Source: Enhygromyxa salina
GTDB lineage: Bacteria; Myxococcota_A; Polyangia; Nannocystales; Nannocystaceae
Length of the DNA stretch: 56,777 nt
Direction of reading: 5' to 3'
Assembly: GCF_000737335.2 (NCBI RefSeq)
Contig: NZ_JMCC02000083.1
Coordinates: forward strand, 1 to 56,777
In this document: one piece after another, positions 33,202 through 41,908 of the stretch
How positions within the stretch are numbered: position 1 is the first letter of the stretch
How the letters are laid out: each line of letters begins with the position of its first letter
Position numbers and translations under genes: made by a program
Notes under the pieces: model-generated
The model's database searches: none
The model's input: only the letters and a program-made list of their open reading frames with translations
What the model was told of the DNA's origin: nothing

Positions 33202-34258
33202 TCGTGAAGTCCGTCTCTTGCAGCGGGGTCTCGGCGGGCAGATCCCGGGTCGCGACCCCAGCGAGCAGCGCCTCGAGTCGCTTCGGCTCCAGCCCGCCCA
33301 CGAGCTTGCCGCGCCGCAGCACGTCGACGTTGTCGCGAGAAAACCGCTCACCCTTCGCGACGGCCTTGGTGGTCATCAGCACCCGCCGCGCGAACGCCCG
33401 CAGCTCGTCCTCGACCCCATGCACGGTCTTGTCACCGCTACCAACCACCCGCTCGACCGCCCGCACCCCCGCGACCAAGCGCGAGAGCCCATCGGGCTCG
33501 ACCGCGAACGCATGGTCCGGCCCCGGCAAAAACTTGGACAAAGTGTAGTGCTTCTCCAGCACCGCAGCCCCCAGCGCCGCCGCGGCCATCGGCGCGATCT
33601 CGGGGTGCTCGGAGTGATCGCTGAGCCCGCTCGGGATCCCAAAGGTGTCGCGCAAAGTCACCAGCGCGCGCACGTTCACGGCCTCGGGCGGGGTCGGGTA
33701 CGCGGCGGTGCACTGCATCAACGCCAGCCGATCACACCCAGCCGCCTCGAGGGTGGCGACGGCCTCGCGGACTTCGTCGAGGTTGCTGGCGCCGGTCGAC
33801 ATGATCACCGGCTTGTCGCGCTTGGCGACCTCGCGCAGCAGCGGCGCGTGGGTCAGCTCGTAGGACGCGATCTTGAACGCATCGACGAAGGGATCCAGCA
33901 GCGCGACCGCCTCTTCGTGAAACGGCGAGGCGATGAACGCGAGGTTGTGGTGATCCGCGCGGGCGCGCAGGCGCGGGAGCCAGTCCTCGGGCAGCTCCAT
34001 CGCGGCGATGATGTCGAAGATGCTGCGCTCGTCGCCAAGGTAGTCGCTGCTGCCGGCGGCCTTGGGGTACAGGCGCTTGGCCTTGAACACCTGGAACTTG
34101 ACGGCGTCGCAGCCGGCCTTGGCGGCGACGTCGATCAGCGCGAGCGCCTGCTCGAAGCTGCCGTTGTGGTTGCTGCCGGCCTCGCCAATGATGAAGCAGG
34201 GCCCGGTCAGGGCGAGGGTGCGTCCGCGGATCTCGAAGCTGGGCTGCATGGTGTTCAC
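33194..34258 (-). CDS. pseI: NeuB/PseI-type nonulosonate synthase
   Basis: A 354-residue protein from GTG 34258 (GTGA overlap with the fused gene; ATG 34249 is the alternative). It has the NeuB fold signatures GPCFIIGEAGSNHNGSFEQA, DAVKFQVFKAKRLYP, FKIASYELTHAPLL, IMSTGASNLDEVREA, GLSDHSEHPEIAPMAA and EKHYTLSKFLPGPDHAFA, and a SAF antifreeze-like C-terminus (AFARRVLMTTKAVAKGERFS). It condenses phosphoenolpyruvate with a six-carbon N-acyl sugar to a nine-carbon acid. Pseudaminic acid rather than sialic or legionaminic acid is inferred from PseC and PseG neighbours. Confidence 0.9.
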   Translation of the reverse strand: MNTMQPSFEIRGRTLALTGPCFIIGEAGSNHNGSFEQALALIDVAAKAGCDAVKFQVFKAKRLYPKAAGSSDYLGDERSIFDIIAAMELPEDWLPRLRARADHHNLAFIASPFHEEAVALLDPFVDAFKIASYELTHAPLLREVAKRDKPVIMSTGASNLDEVREAVATLEAAGCDRLALMQCTAAYPTPPEAVNVRALVTLRDTFGIPSGLSDHSEHPEIAPMAAAALGAAVLEKHYTLSKFLPGPDHAFAVEPDGLSRLVAGVRAVERVVGSGDKTVHGVEDELRAFARRVLMTTKAVAKGERFSRDNVDVLRRGKLVGGLEPKRLEALLAGVATRDLPAETPLQETDFTSG

Positions 34259-36060
34259 GGGGCTGCGCGTCGATCTACCACGTCGAGCAGCGCGTCGAGT
34301 ACACGGTACACGCCGCGGCCGTCGACGGTCGCGCTGCCTTTGGTGGCGAGCGTGGCCAGCCGCGTGGGGTTGGCGAGCAGCGCTTGGATCGTGCGGGCGG
34401 CGGCGGTGAAGTCCAGGTCGCCGTGCCAGCCCAGGCTGACGCCCGCGTTCAGGCGATCGATGCCGGCGATCACGGGGCGCTGGTTGTCGGCTGCGGCCAC
34501 GCAGACCACGGGGACGCCGCTGGCCATCGCCTCCCACACGGTGGTCCCCGCCGCGCACACGCACACGCTGGCGCCCGCGAGCATCGCGGCCATCTCGCGG
34601 ACGTCGACGTGGATCTCGAGCTGCTCGTGAGTGGCGGCGAGCGCCTCGAGCTGGGCGCGGGCTTGGGGATCTTGGCCCTTGCCCATGATCAGGTCGAGTT
34701 GATCGGGGCCTTGGATCTCGAGCAGCGCGCGAACGAAGGGCTCGCTCAGCTGGGCCGGATCCGTACCGCCGAAGGTCAAGATGATCCTGCGTCGGTCGCC
34801 GCCCGCCAGCGGAGCCGCCGGCTGCTCGCGAAATTCTTGGCGCAGCAGCACGTAGGGGTGACCGACCAGCAGCCGGGTCCACGCGGCGACGCGATACCGC
34901 TGCGGATCAAAGTCGAGGATCTGATTGACGACCAGATCCGCGAGCTGCTCGTGCGCGGCGAGGTCATCGATCGCCAACAGCGGCCGACGTGCCTGCCACC
35001 GGGCCTGATGCTCGCGGCCGAACGCGTAGCCGTCGACGACCAGGGCGTCCGCGGTGTCGACCCGCGCGTCGAACTGCGCGTCGTCACCCTCGACGAGCTC
35101 GACCCCGTACGCGAGCAGCCGGTCCCGCACGGATCCGACCACGCCACGCCCCACCAAGGTCGCGCGACCCCCCAGGGCGACCCACGCATCGAGCAGCGCG
35201 CCCACCCGGGTCACGTGGCCAAACCCCGTGGTGCCGCCCGCGTCGGCCCGCGCGAGCAAGCGCCGGCCAAGCACCCGCGCGGCGCGAGCCTGCATGTCCG
35301 AGTCGAGCCCCTTTTGCCGCACGTCAGCGTTGAGCGCGGCGACCTCGGGGTGTGCGGCCAGCCAGCTGGCGATCGCCTCGGTGCGCGCGTCGTCGCCCAG
35401 CGCACGAACGACCGCGTCGACCAGCGCGAGGTCTGCGGGCGTGTCGACGGTCAGGCGCAGGTGCCCGAGATCCGGGCCGGGCGGGTCGCTGACGGCCGTC
35501 GCGAAGCGCCCCGCCACCCGATAAAAGTACGGCGTCACGTGCTCGCGGTCGCCGTCCAAGCTGGCCTCGCGCGCGGCCCGTTGCAGCCCGGCGACCTCGA
35601 ACACCTCGACGTCGAGCCCGCGCGGGATCCTGCGCCGCTCGCCGGCTTGATTGGTCAGGTACTCGACGGCGCTGGGGGTGCCGCGGCGGGCGATGAACTC
35701 GGTGACCAGGCGATCGAGCTCGGCCGGATCGAGCAGCGGGCAGTCGCCGGTCACGCGCACGACCAGATCGCCTGGGTCCGCGCCCAGCGACTCAATCGCC
35801 GCGTGGTAGCGATCGAGCACGTCGTCGACCGAGCCGCGGTGGACCGCACAGCCAAGCGCGCGCGCAGCCCCAACCAGCGGCTCGTCACCCGGGTCGGTGG
35901 TCGTGGCGATGATCAGATCCGTGGCCTCGCGCGACCGCTGAAGCCGGCGAACCAAGTGCTCGAGCAAGCTGCGATCCCCCGCGCGCCGCAACACCTTGCC
36001 CGGCAGTCGCGACGAGCCCATCCGGGCCTGGGCGATCACGATCACGCGCGGCGTCGCCAC
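34255..36060 (-). CDS. Fused PseF-like cytidylyltransferase and PseG-like hydrolase
   Basis: A 601-residue bifunctional protein from GTG 36060. Residues 1-240 form an SpsF/PseF-type cytidylyltransferase (VIVIAQARMGSSRLPGKVLR, LVVRVTGDCPLLDP). Residues about 258-595 form a PseG-type nucleotidase/glycosyltransferase-B fold (RADAGGTTGFGHVTRVGALL, ALVVDGYAF, ILTFGGTDPAQLS, CVCAAGTTVWEAMASGVPVV). PseG removes UDP from the altrose-type intermediate, and PseF activates the final sugar with CMP. Fusion would join steps 4 and 6 of the route in one chain. Two bases separate it from the pseC stop. Confidence 0.9.
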   Translation of the reverse strand: MATPRVIVIAQARMGSSRLPGKVLRRAGDRSLLEHLVRRLQRSREATDLIIATTTDPGDEPLVGAARALGCAVHRGSVDDVLDRYHAAIESLGADPGDLVVRVTGDCPLLDPAELDRLVTEFIARRGTPSAVEYLTNQAGERRRIPRGLDVEVFEVAGLQRAAREASLDGDREHVTPYFYRVAGRFATAVSDPPGPDLGHLRLTVDTPADLALVDAVVRALGDDARTEAIASWLAAHPEVAALNADVRQKGLDSDMQARAARVLGRRLLARADAGGTTGFGHVTRVGALLDAWVALGGRATLVGRGVVGSVRDRLLAYGVELVEGDDAQFDARVDTADALVVDGYAFGREHQARWQARRPLLAIDDLAAHEQLADLVVNQILDFDPQRYRVAAWTRLLVGHPYVLLRQEFREQPAAPLAGGDRRRIILTFGGTDPAQLSEPFVRALLEIQGPDQLDLIMGKGQDPQARAQLEALAATHEQLEIHVDVREMAAMLAGASVCVCAAGTTVWEAMASGVPVVCVAAADNQRPVIAGIDRLNAGVSLGWHGDLDFTAAARTIQALLANPTRLATLATKGSATVDGRGVYRVLDALLDVVDRRAAP

Positions 36061-36062
36061 GC

Positions 36063-37220
36063 TCAGCCCAGCACCTGCGTGAGCGCGGCGACCACCCGAT
36101 CGACGTCTTCGTCGCGCATGGCTGGGAACAGCGGCAAGCTCAAGATCCCCTCGTAGTAGGCCGTCGCGCCCGGGTACCCAAGCGGATCCGCGCCGCGATC
36201 CGTGTAGTAGGGCTGGGTTGGAACCGGGATGTAGTGGACTTGAGTCAGGATCCCAAGCTCGCGCAGCGCGGCGACGACCTGGGCGCGCGGCTGACCGATC
36301 GCGGCAAAATCAACGTGGACCGCATAGAGGTGATAGGCGCTGCGCGTGCCCGCGGTCCCGACCGCGACCGGCTCGACGCCGCTGACGGTCGTCAGCAATT
36401 GATCGTAGCGCGCCGCCAGCTCGCGGCGCCGGGCGACAAAGCGATCCAGCTTGGTCAGCTGGCTGAGCCCCAGCGCGCACTGCAGATCCGTAATCCGATA
36501 GTTGTACCCGAGCGTGTGCTGCTCGTAGTACCAAGGCCCCGGCGACGCGTGTCGCAGCAGCGCGGGGTCGCGGACCATGCCGTGACTGCGGAACACCTCG
36601 AGCGCCGCCGCCAGCTTGGGCTTGGCCGTGGTGATCGCCCCGCCCTCGCCGGTGGTCACGTGCTTGACCGGGTGAAACGAGAAGATCGCCATGTCCGAGT
36701 AGCGGCAGTCTCCGATCGTCGAGTCGGCGGTCTGGGCCCCGAGCGCGTGCGCGGCGTCCTCGATCACGACCAGGTCGTGGCGATCCGCGAGCGCTCGGAT
36801 CGCGGGCAGATCGACCGGCCGACCGTTGAGGTGGACCGGAATGATCGCGCGGGTCTTGGGCCCGACCAGGCTCGCGGCGTGCTCGACATCGATCAGCCCC
36901 GAGCGCGGATCAACATCAACGAACACCGGCTCGGCCCCGACGTAGCGAGCACAGTTGGCCGTCGCCAAGAACGTGAGGGCAGGGACCAGCACCTCGTCGC
37001 CAGGCCCGAGCCCCGCCACCGCACACGCTGCGTGGAGCGCCGCGGTGCCGTTGCAGACCGCGACCACATGCGCGGCACCAAGCGCTTCGGCGAGCGCGGC
37101 CTCGAACCGAGCGACAGTTGGGCCGGTTGTGAGATACGCGCCGCGCAGGGCCTCGACGACGGCGGCGATGTCGTCCTCGTCGATCCACTGGCGCCCGTAG
37201 GGCAGGATGTCGTCGGCCAT
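36063..37220 (-). CDS. pseC: PseC-like DegT/DnrJ/EryC1 aminotransferase
   Basis: A 385-residue PLP aminotransferase. The start ATG 37220 is preferred to TTG 37229. ILPYGRQWIDEDDIAAVVEA at the N-terminus, VIEDAAHALGA, and SFHPVKHVTTGEGGAITT with the PLP lysine match PseC, which transaminates a UDP-4-keto sugar at C4. First gene of a four-gene operon with the PseF-PseG fusion, PseI and PseH-like proteins. The dehydratase PseB, needed for the first step, is not in the window. Confidence 0.9.
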   Translation of the reverse strand: MADDILPYGRQWIDEDDIAAVVEALRGAYLTTGPTVARFEAALAEALGAAHVVAVCNGTAALHAACAVAGLGPGDEVLVPALTFLATANCARYVGAEPVFVDVDPRSGLIDVEHAASLVGPKTRAIIPVHLNGRPVDLPAIRALADRHDLVVIEDAAHALGAQTADSTIGDCRYSDMAIFSFHPVKHVTTGEGGAITTAKPKLAAALEVFRSHGMVRDPALLRHASPGPWYYEQHTLGYNYRITDLQCALGLSQLTKLDRFVARRRELAARYDQLLTTVSGVEPVAVGTAGTRSAYHLYAVHVDFAAIGQPRAQVVAALRELGILTQVHYIPVPTQPYYTDRGADPLGYPGATAYYEGILSLPLFPAMRDEDVDRVVAALTQVLG

Positions 37221-37418
37221 GGCGGGCAAGCTACAACTGGGGAAGCGTTCGGCGAAGACCCTTCGCCACGGACCCGGATTTTGGGGCTTTCAGGGCTTCT
37301 CGCCCGCTCGCGGACGGACTCGCGGACTGGTTCAGCGCGGGCAGCGAAGCTTGCGATCGCGTCTGGGACTGTGAAGCCGGCGTGTTGCGAGCGCGCCGGG
37401 CCTAAGTTAGCGTCGCCC
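37221..37418. promoter_or_regulatory. Divergent intergenic region between pseC and the DsbA-like gene
   Basis: 198 bases without a gene. It must hold the two divergent promoters. A small hairpin (GGCGAA-GACCC-TTCGCC, about 37251-37267) is present. No convincing -35/-10 sequence was recognised. Confidence 0.4.
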
Positions 37419-38390
37419 GTGCTCCGTGCCGTCCGTGAACTGTCAACCGTCTGTGCGCTACTCGTCGCCACCGCCACCTTTGGGGTAGCCGCTTGTGACG
37501 CGCAGCCGGCCAAGGACAAGGCCGCGACCAAGACCGCGACCCAGCCCGCTGGCAAGACCGGCGCACCGGCGACAGGTCCGGCCGCGGATCCCAACCCGGT
37601 CGAGGCGCCACCGGCCGACATGATCCTCGAGGCGCCCGGCGTCGATCTCTCGAAGCTCGCCCCGGCCCAGCGCGACAGCTTCTTCCAGGTCATCAACACG
37701 GAGTCCAGCGCGTGCGGGCAGGCGCACTCGCTGGCGACCTCGCTGCGCGACGACGCCGAGTGCCGCGACTCGATCCACGTCGCCCAGTTCATCGCGGATC
37801 GCCTGGCCAGCGGCGCCGCGGCGGGCGACATCAAGCTCGACGTCGACACCGTGGTCAAGGCCCTGACCCCGCGCGAGATCCCGATCGAGGGCCGCCCCGT
37901 GTTTGGCAACGAGCGCGCGCCGGTGACCGTGGTCGTGTTCGCAGATTTCCAGTGCCCCATGTGCAAGCACGAGGCGCCGCTGCTGCGCGCCGCGATCGAG
38001 GGCCAGCGCGGGCGCGCCAAGCTGGTGTTCAAGCACTTCCCGCTGACCGAGCACCACCCGCGCGCCGAGGCAGCCGGGGCCGCAGCCGAGGCCGCGCACC
38101 TGCAGGGTAAATTCTGGGAGATGCACGATCTGTTGTTTGCCAATCAAGACGCGCTCGAAGACGCGGATCTGCTGGCCTACGCCAAGCAGGTCCCCGGCCT
38201 CGACGTCGCCAAGTGGCAGGCCGACGTCGCGTCCGAGCCGGTCAAGCTGAAGGTCGCCGAGGATCGTGCGAACGGCGAGAAGCTGGATCTGCCGGGCACG
38301 CCAACGGTCTACGTCAACGGTCGCGAGCTGGTCCAGATGCTGTGGGGCGGCGAAGTGGACGCGTGGATCGAAGACGCGCTGCGGCGCTAG
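37419..38390 (+). CDS. DsbA-family thioredoxin-fold lipoprotein
   Basis: A 323-residue protein from GTG 37419. A signal peptide with a lipobox (FGVAAC, Cys about 26) is followed by a Lys/Ala/Pro-rich linker and, from about residue 150, a DsbA-type domain: VTVVVFADFQCPMCKHEAPL has the redox CPMC, and GTPTVYVNGRELV has the cis-Pro loop. A preceding helical domain (about 75-145) carries two Cys (SSACGQAH, DDAECRDS). It probably acts on protein disulfides in the periplasm, anchored to a membrane. No DsbB-like partner lies near. Confidence 0.9.
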   Translation: MLRAVRELSTVCALLVATATFGVAACDAQPAKDKAATKTATQPAGKTGAPATGPAADPNPVEAPPADMILEAPGVDLSKLAPAQRDSFFQVINTESSACGQAHSLATSLRDDAECRDSIHVAQFIADRLASGAAAGDIKLDVDTVVKALTPREIPIEGRPVFGNERAPVTVVVFADFQCPMCKHEAPLLRAAIEGQRGRAKLVFKHFPLTEHHPRAEAAGAAAEAAHLQGKFWEMHDLLFANQDALEDADLLAYAKQVPGLDVAKWQADVASEPVKLKVAEDRANGEKLDLPGTPTVYVNGRELVQMLWGGEVDAWIEDALRR

Positions 38391-38522
38391 TCACATGCGC
38401 CGCCCACGACGGGCAAAATCCGCGACGCTTGCAATGACCTTGGGATGGGCGGCGCTGGCATCGGCGCGCTGTTGGCTTGCTGAACGTCGACATGCCGGAG
38501 ATCGGGGAGTAGGCTCCGAGTG

Positions 38523-39326
38523 ATGCGCGAGGTCACGTTCTGCGAGCGCTCGACAATCACGGAAGCGTGGGCGCTCGTGCTCGGACGACCGGTACCGGTG
38601 ATCCCGGAGGAACCAGCTGCCATCGCGCTCACGGCCAAGCGAACGCTACGAGAGAGCGGTCCAGGGCGAGAACTCCACCGCGAACCTGCGCTGATTGTCG
38701 CCGAGATCCCCCGCGAGGGGCCCGTCGCGCCATTTTGGAGTCAGCAGTGGTCGTGGGACAGCGGCCAGCTGCGGGCCCGAGTCGGCCACCGCTACCTCAG
38801 CGTGCATCGCTTCGCCGATGAGACGCACCGCTACGAGACCTACGAGCGCTCGCTCGAACCAGCCTTGGCTCCCTGGTTGGATGCCTGCTCGCAAACCTAC
38901 GACGACGCACTCATCATGCCGGCCTTCGAGCAAGTTGCGTATGGGTACATCAATACATTTCGATTCGCGTCTACCAACTTCGATTTATCCCAAGCGTTTC
39001 ACCTCAACCTCGGGGTTCAACTCGAGGGGCAGCACGATGGGCTCGATGGCGTCGACATCAAACTCTACTATCGCGACAAAGGTCGCATGGACGCGCAAGT
39101 CATGGTCCAGATCGCCGCGAGGCAGGGTCCCGACGCCGATGAGTCCCTCCTGGTCCAGACCAAGACCTCGGCAACGATCACCGTGAACAACGGGTTTTGG
39201 AAGGACCATGGTCGCATCAAGCGAGAGGTCCTCGCCGCCAAGACAATCGCCAAGCGTGCGTTCTTCGAACTCGCCACCGAGCGGACACACCTCGAGATGG
39301 GAGCCCAATATGACGATTCGCCTTGA
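38523..39326 (+). CDS. TIGR04255-like protein, first gene of a broken operon
   Basis: A 267-residue protein from ATG 38523 (GTG 38520 directly before). MREVTFCERSTITEAW, RVGHRYLSVHRF and AYGYINTFRFA with the following strands resemble the TIGR04255 family, which is sporadic in bacteria and of unknown role. The C-terminal half is beta-rich and ends in a helix (RIKREVLAAKTIAKRAFFEL). It overlaps the next gene by 17 bases, and a third, HNH-nuclease-like gene follows. The trio looks like an accessory operon acquired by transfer. Confidence 0.6.
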   Translation: MREVTFCERSTITEAWALVLGRPVPVIPEEPAAIALTAKRTLRESGPGRELHREPALIVAEIPREGPVAPFWSQQWSWDSGQLRARVGHRYLSVHRFADETHRYETYERSLEPALAPWLDACSQTYDDALIMPAFEQVAYGYINTFRFASTNFDLSQAFHLNLGVQLEGQHDGLDGVDIKLYYRDKGRMDAQVMVQIAARQGPDADESLLVQTKTSATITVNNGFWKDHGRIKREVLAAKTIAKRAFFELATERTHLEMGAQYDDSP

Positions 39327-39684
39327 CGACCCCGCGCGTCGCTATCCCGCACCAGCGTTCGCGGCCCCGCAGACGACGCTCGCGCTCGCCCGCCGGGCGC
39401 TGCTCGGACAGGTCCGGGTCACGCTGGGCGAGGGGCCGACGCTCCCGCCTCGGGACATTGGTGAGCGAGCGTCCGATCTGGCGCGCCGCTTCGAGGAGCT
39501 GCGCTTTGACTTGGTCGGCCGCAAGCTCGACGGCGAGCAGCTGTCGCAAGAAGAGGAGGCGATTCTCGCTGCGATCAACGCAGGGTTGCTGGCGTCGATG
39601 CCAACCCCAACGCCCGAGTCCGACCAAGTCCATGCCGCGGTGGAAGAGGCCAAGCTATTGCTGGAACGGAGGCGGCGTGGCTGA
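39310..39684 (+). CDS. Small helical protein of the TIGR04255/HNH operon
   Basis: A 124-residue protein from ATG 39310, overlapping the stop of the gene before it by 17 bases and overlapped by 8 bases by the HNH-like remnant. The composition suggests helices and a coiled-coil (IGERASDLARRFEELRFDLV, LEEEEAIL-type stretch). No known domain was recognised. It is probably a partner of the neighbouring proteins because all three reading frames overlap. Confidence 0.7.
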   Translation: MTIRLDDPARRYPAPAFAAPQTTLALARRALLGQVRVTLGEGPTLPPRDIGERASDLARRFEELRFDLVGRKLDGEQLSQEEEAILAAINAGLLASMPTPTPESDQVHAAVEEAKLLLERRRRG

Positions 39685-39862
39685 GTTACCCCTCTCGGAA
39701 CCACCCGATTTGGGGCCGAGCGCGAAATATCCCGAATACAAAGACTGGCTACGCGCCAACTTCCACCTCGATCTGTGTTCCTATTGTTTGCTGCCGCATC
39801 ACAACGCGCTCTCGATTCATTCAGGTACACCGCCGCGGCGGGCTCGAGTTCGTGGCGAATGA
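39677..39862 (+). pseudogene. Truncated HNH-nuclease-like gene
   Basis: From GTG 39677 the frame codes YPEYKDWLRANFHLDLCSYC followed by LLPHHNALSI, which matches the start of an HNH nuclease (Cys pair, then SIDHYxP). At the expected catalytic His the sequence turns to IHSGTPPRR and stops at 39862. The breakpoint is about 39817-39820, where sequence belonging to the opposite-strand gene begins. Only about 48 native residues remain, so it is probably inactive. Confidence 0.65.
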
Positions 39863-40475
39863 GCCAATAGGTCCCGCCTTCGTCATGGGAGTCGATCTCC
39901 CCCCAGCCCTGGCCTTCGGACTCACGATCGGGCAGCGGCAGCGGCAGCGCTTGTGCTTCGAGCCACTGCGGGTCGCAGCGTGTGCAAGCCTCGGCGGCTT
40001 GTTCGACCGCGAGTCCGAGCGCCTGCCGGTAGAGGTGCGCGAGCCGAACACACCCGCTGGTGACGAGCGCCTCCAGCGTGCCGACCACTTCGGCCGGGTC
40101 GTTCTGGACCAGATAGACCTCGAGGCCTGTCCCCCCCGCCATCGCGTAAAAGGAGTGAAGGAAGAAGACCGTTCGCGCCGCCACCGGCCACTGGTCGGTG
40201 ACCCAGTAGCGCCGCTCGAACCCGTGTGCCCAGGCCTGCTCGGTGATCGACGCTCCAATGCTGCCGATGTGCAGGTCCGCAGACTCCGGCTCGACCTGCT
40301 TGTAGGGTGCTGGAGGCTCGAACAGGTCAGCGGGGAGCGGATACTCCACGCGCCCAAGATGGTAGCGAACGCTGGCCGCGAGGGCGCGTGGATCGATCTC
40401 ACTCGCTGCGAGGGCCGAGCGACCGCCGGGCATGTCGGGTGCACCGCGCTCGAGCACGAAGCTCTGCTCGCGCAT
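39820..40475 (-). pseudogene. DUF4375/DMP19-like gene, probably truncated at its 3' end
   Basis: The minus-strand frame from about 40475 (or ATG 40433) codes about 218 residues: RTVFFLHSFYAMAGGTGLEV, YLVQNDPAEVVGTLEALVTS and GTYWLIRHELEPAAAVYL, recalling the DMP19/DUF4375 fold. Its natural stop is absent: after YLNESRAR the frame runs on through the antisense of the HNH remnant to 39342. Both ends coincide with the truncation points of neighbouring genes, so this is an inserted or left-over block. Confidence 0.5.
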
Positions 40476-40477
40476 GT

Positions 40478-41314
40478 CGGGCGTCGCTGCACGCCAGCGT
40501 CGCGCCGCTCATGCACCGCTCCGACAACGTCCTGGCCATGATCCCCGGTAGTGATCTGGCCGACGAGCTCGTGGTCCTCGGGGCGCACTGGGATCACGTT
40601 GGGACCAGCGACAACGGTCTGTGTATGCCCCTGCTTGGCGACGACGGCGTGCTTGACACGATCTGCAACGGCGCCGACGACAACGCCTCTGGCACAGCCA
40701 TGGTCCTGGCGGTGGCCCAGGCGATCGCAGACTCGGGTGTTCAGCCGCGGCGCACGATCGTGTTTGCCCACTTTGGCGGCGAGGAGCTGGGGCTGCTCGG
40801 CTCCTCGGCGCTGGTTCGTGACTGGCCGGCGCAGCTCGGCAAGATCCACTCCATGGTCAACCTCGACATGGTTGGGCGGCTCTCGGAGCTTGGCCTGATC
40901 ATCTCGGGCGTGGGCACGAGCACGACCTGGCCCGAGCTGGTCGCGCAGGCGAGCGAGGGCGTCGGCTCCATCTGCCTGGAGGCGTCAGCGGCCAGCGACC
41001 TGTACTCGTTTAGCGAGGCCGGGGTGCCAAGTCTGGGCTTTTACACGCTGGCCCACGGCGACTACCACATGCCCAGCGACGAGTACGACACGATTAATTT
41101 CGAGGGCATGAACACGATTGGCCGGACCGTGCTCGCGGTGACCATGGCCCTCGCTACCGGCGTCGAGCTCGAGCCCGCGAGGCCGAATCACGGCGGCTAC
41201 GGAGAGAGCTGCACGCTCCTCAACAACCATCAAGAGGGGTTCATGCACGTGGACGGTCGTGAGCCGATTCCATTGTCCTCCCCCGGGTTTCGGACGGACC
41301 TTCGCGCCCGCTAA
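40478..41314 (+). pseudogene. N-terminally truncated M28 aminopeptidase-like gene
   Basis: The recognisable part begins near 40478 (SLHASVAPL, then HRSDNVLAMIPG) and runs to the stop at 41312-41314. The zinc and catalytic residues of family M28 are all present: HWDHVG, GADDNASGTA, FGGEELGLLGS, NLDMVG and YHMPSD. The usual signal peptide and first domain are missing, cut where the preceding block ends. ATG 40511 could still give 267 residues, but without an export signal. It is classed as a pseudogene, while a shortened cytoplasmic enzyme cannot be excluded. Confidence 0.65.
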
Positions 41315-41793
41315 CACACGACCTGGCGGCCACCATGCTCCGCGAAGATCGTCTCACACATCTTCTCGAGCTCGCTGTCGTCGGTCTCGACGGCGATGAG
41401 GATCTTTCCATTCTCGACCTCTGCGTATAGAGCCCTGAGATGCTTCTCCGCATCATCTGAGCCTGAAATTCCTCCTAGCATGGCACCGTAGCCCCCCAAC
41501 GTCCCAGCCGCCAACGCCACAGCCGCCAACGGCCCGACGCCGAGGATCCCGCCCCCCAAGGCTGCAAGTCCTCCGATAATCGCGCCCGCGGTGCCACCGA
41601 TAGCCGCACCGTCGAGTGCGCCCTCGCGGCTCGCCCGCTCAGATGTGGAGAGCATGCTCTCGTCAATGTGCTTCTCATGCAGGATGGCGCTGCAGTGCTC
41701 AGTGGAGCAGCCACGCGCTTGTACCAACGCCAACGCGGTCATCGCATCCTCGGGGGACTCGAATAGGCCATAGACGTGCTGAATCTTCGACAT
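41311..41793 (-). CDS. Glycine-zipper general stress-type protein (YflT/DUF1269-like)
   Basis: A 160-residue protein. A small alpha/beta N-terminal domain (HVYGLFESPEDAMTALALVQ) and a C-terminal one (ILIAVETDDSELEKMCETIF) flank a Gly/Ala-rich hydrophobic region (about 70-110, AIGGTAGAIIGGLAALGGGI) of glycine-zipper type. The family occurs in stress-related proteins with little known function; membrane association is likely. Its stop overlaps the M28 remnant stop tail to tail by four bases. Confidence 0.75.
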   Translation of the reverse strand: MSKIQHVYGLFESPEDAMTALALVQARGCSTEHCSAILHEKHIDESMLSTSERASREGALDGAAIGGTAGAIIGGLAALGGGILGVGPLAAVALAAGTLGGYGAMLGGISGSDDAEKHLRALYAEVENGKILIAVETDDSELEKMCETIFAEHGGRQVVC

Positions 41794-41908
41794 CGAACAT
41801 CATCATAGACGACCCGACACGGCGAAGGCACGCAGGATATGCGGATCACGGAGGGCCAGCTGCTCGCCAACTAAGAGGCCGAGCGAGCGGTGATCGATCA
41901 GAGTCGAT

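Noticed and set aside
34259..34882. Upstream extension of the PseI-like frame
   Set aside because: It is an alternative frame of the PseF-PseG fusion; the GTGA overlap gives the real start.
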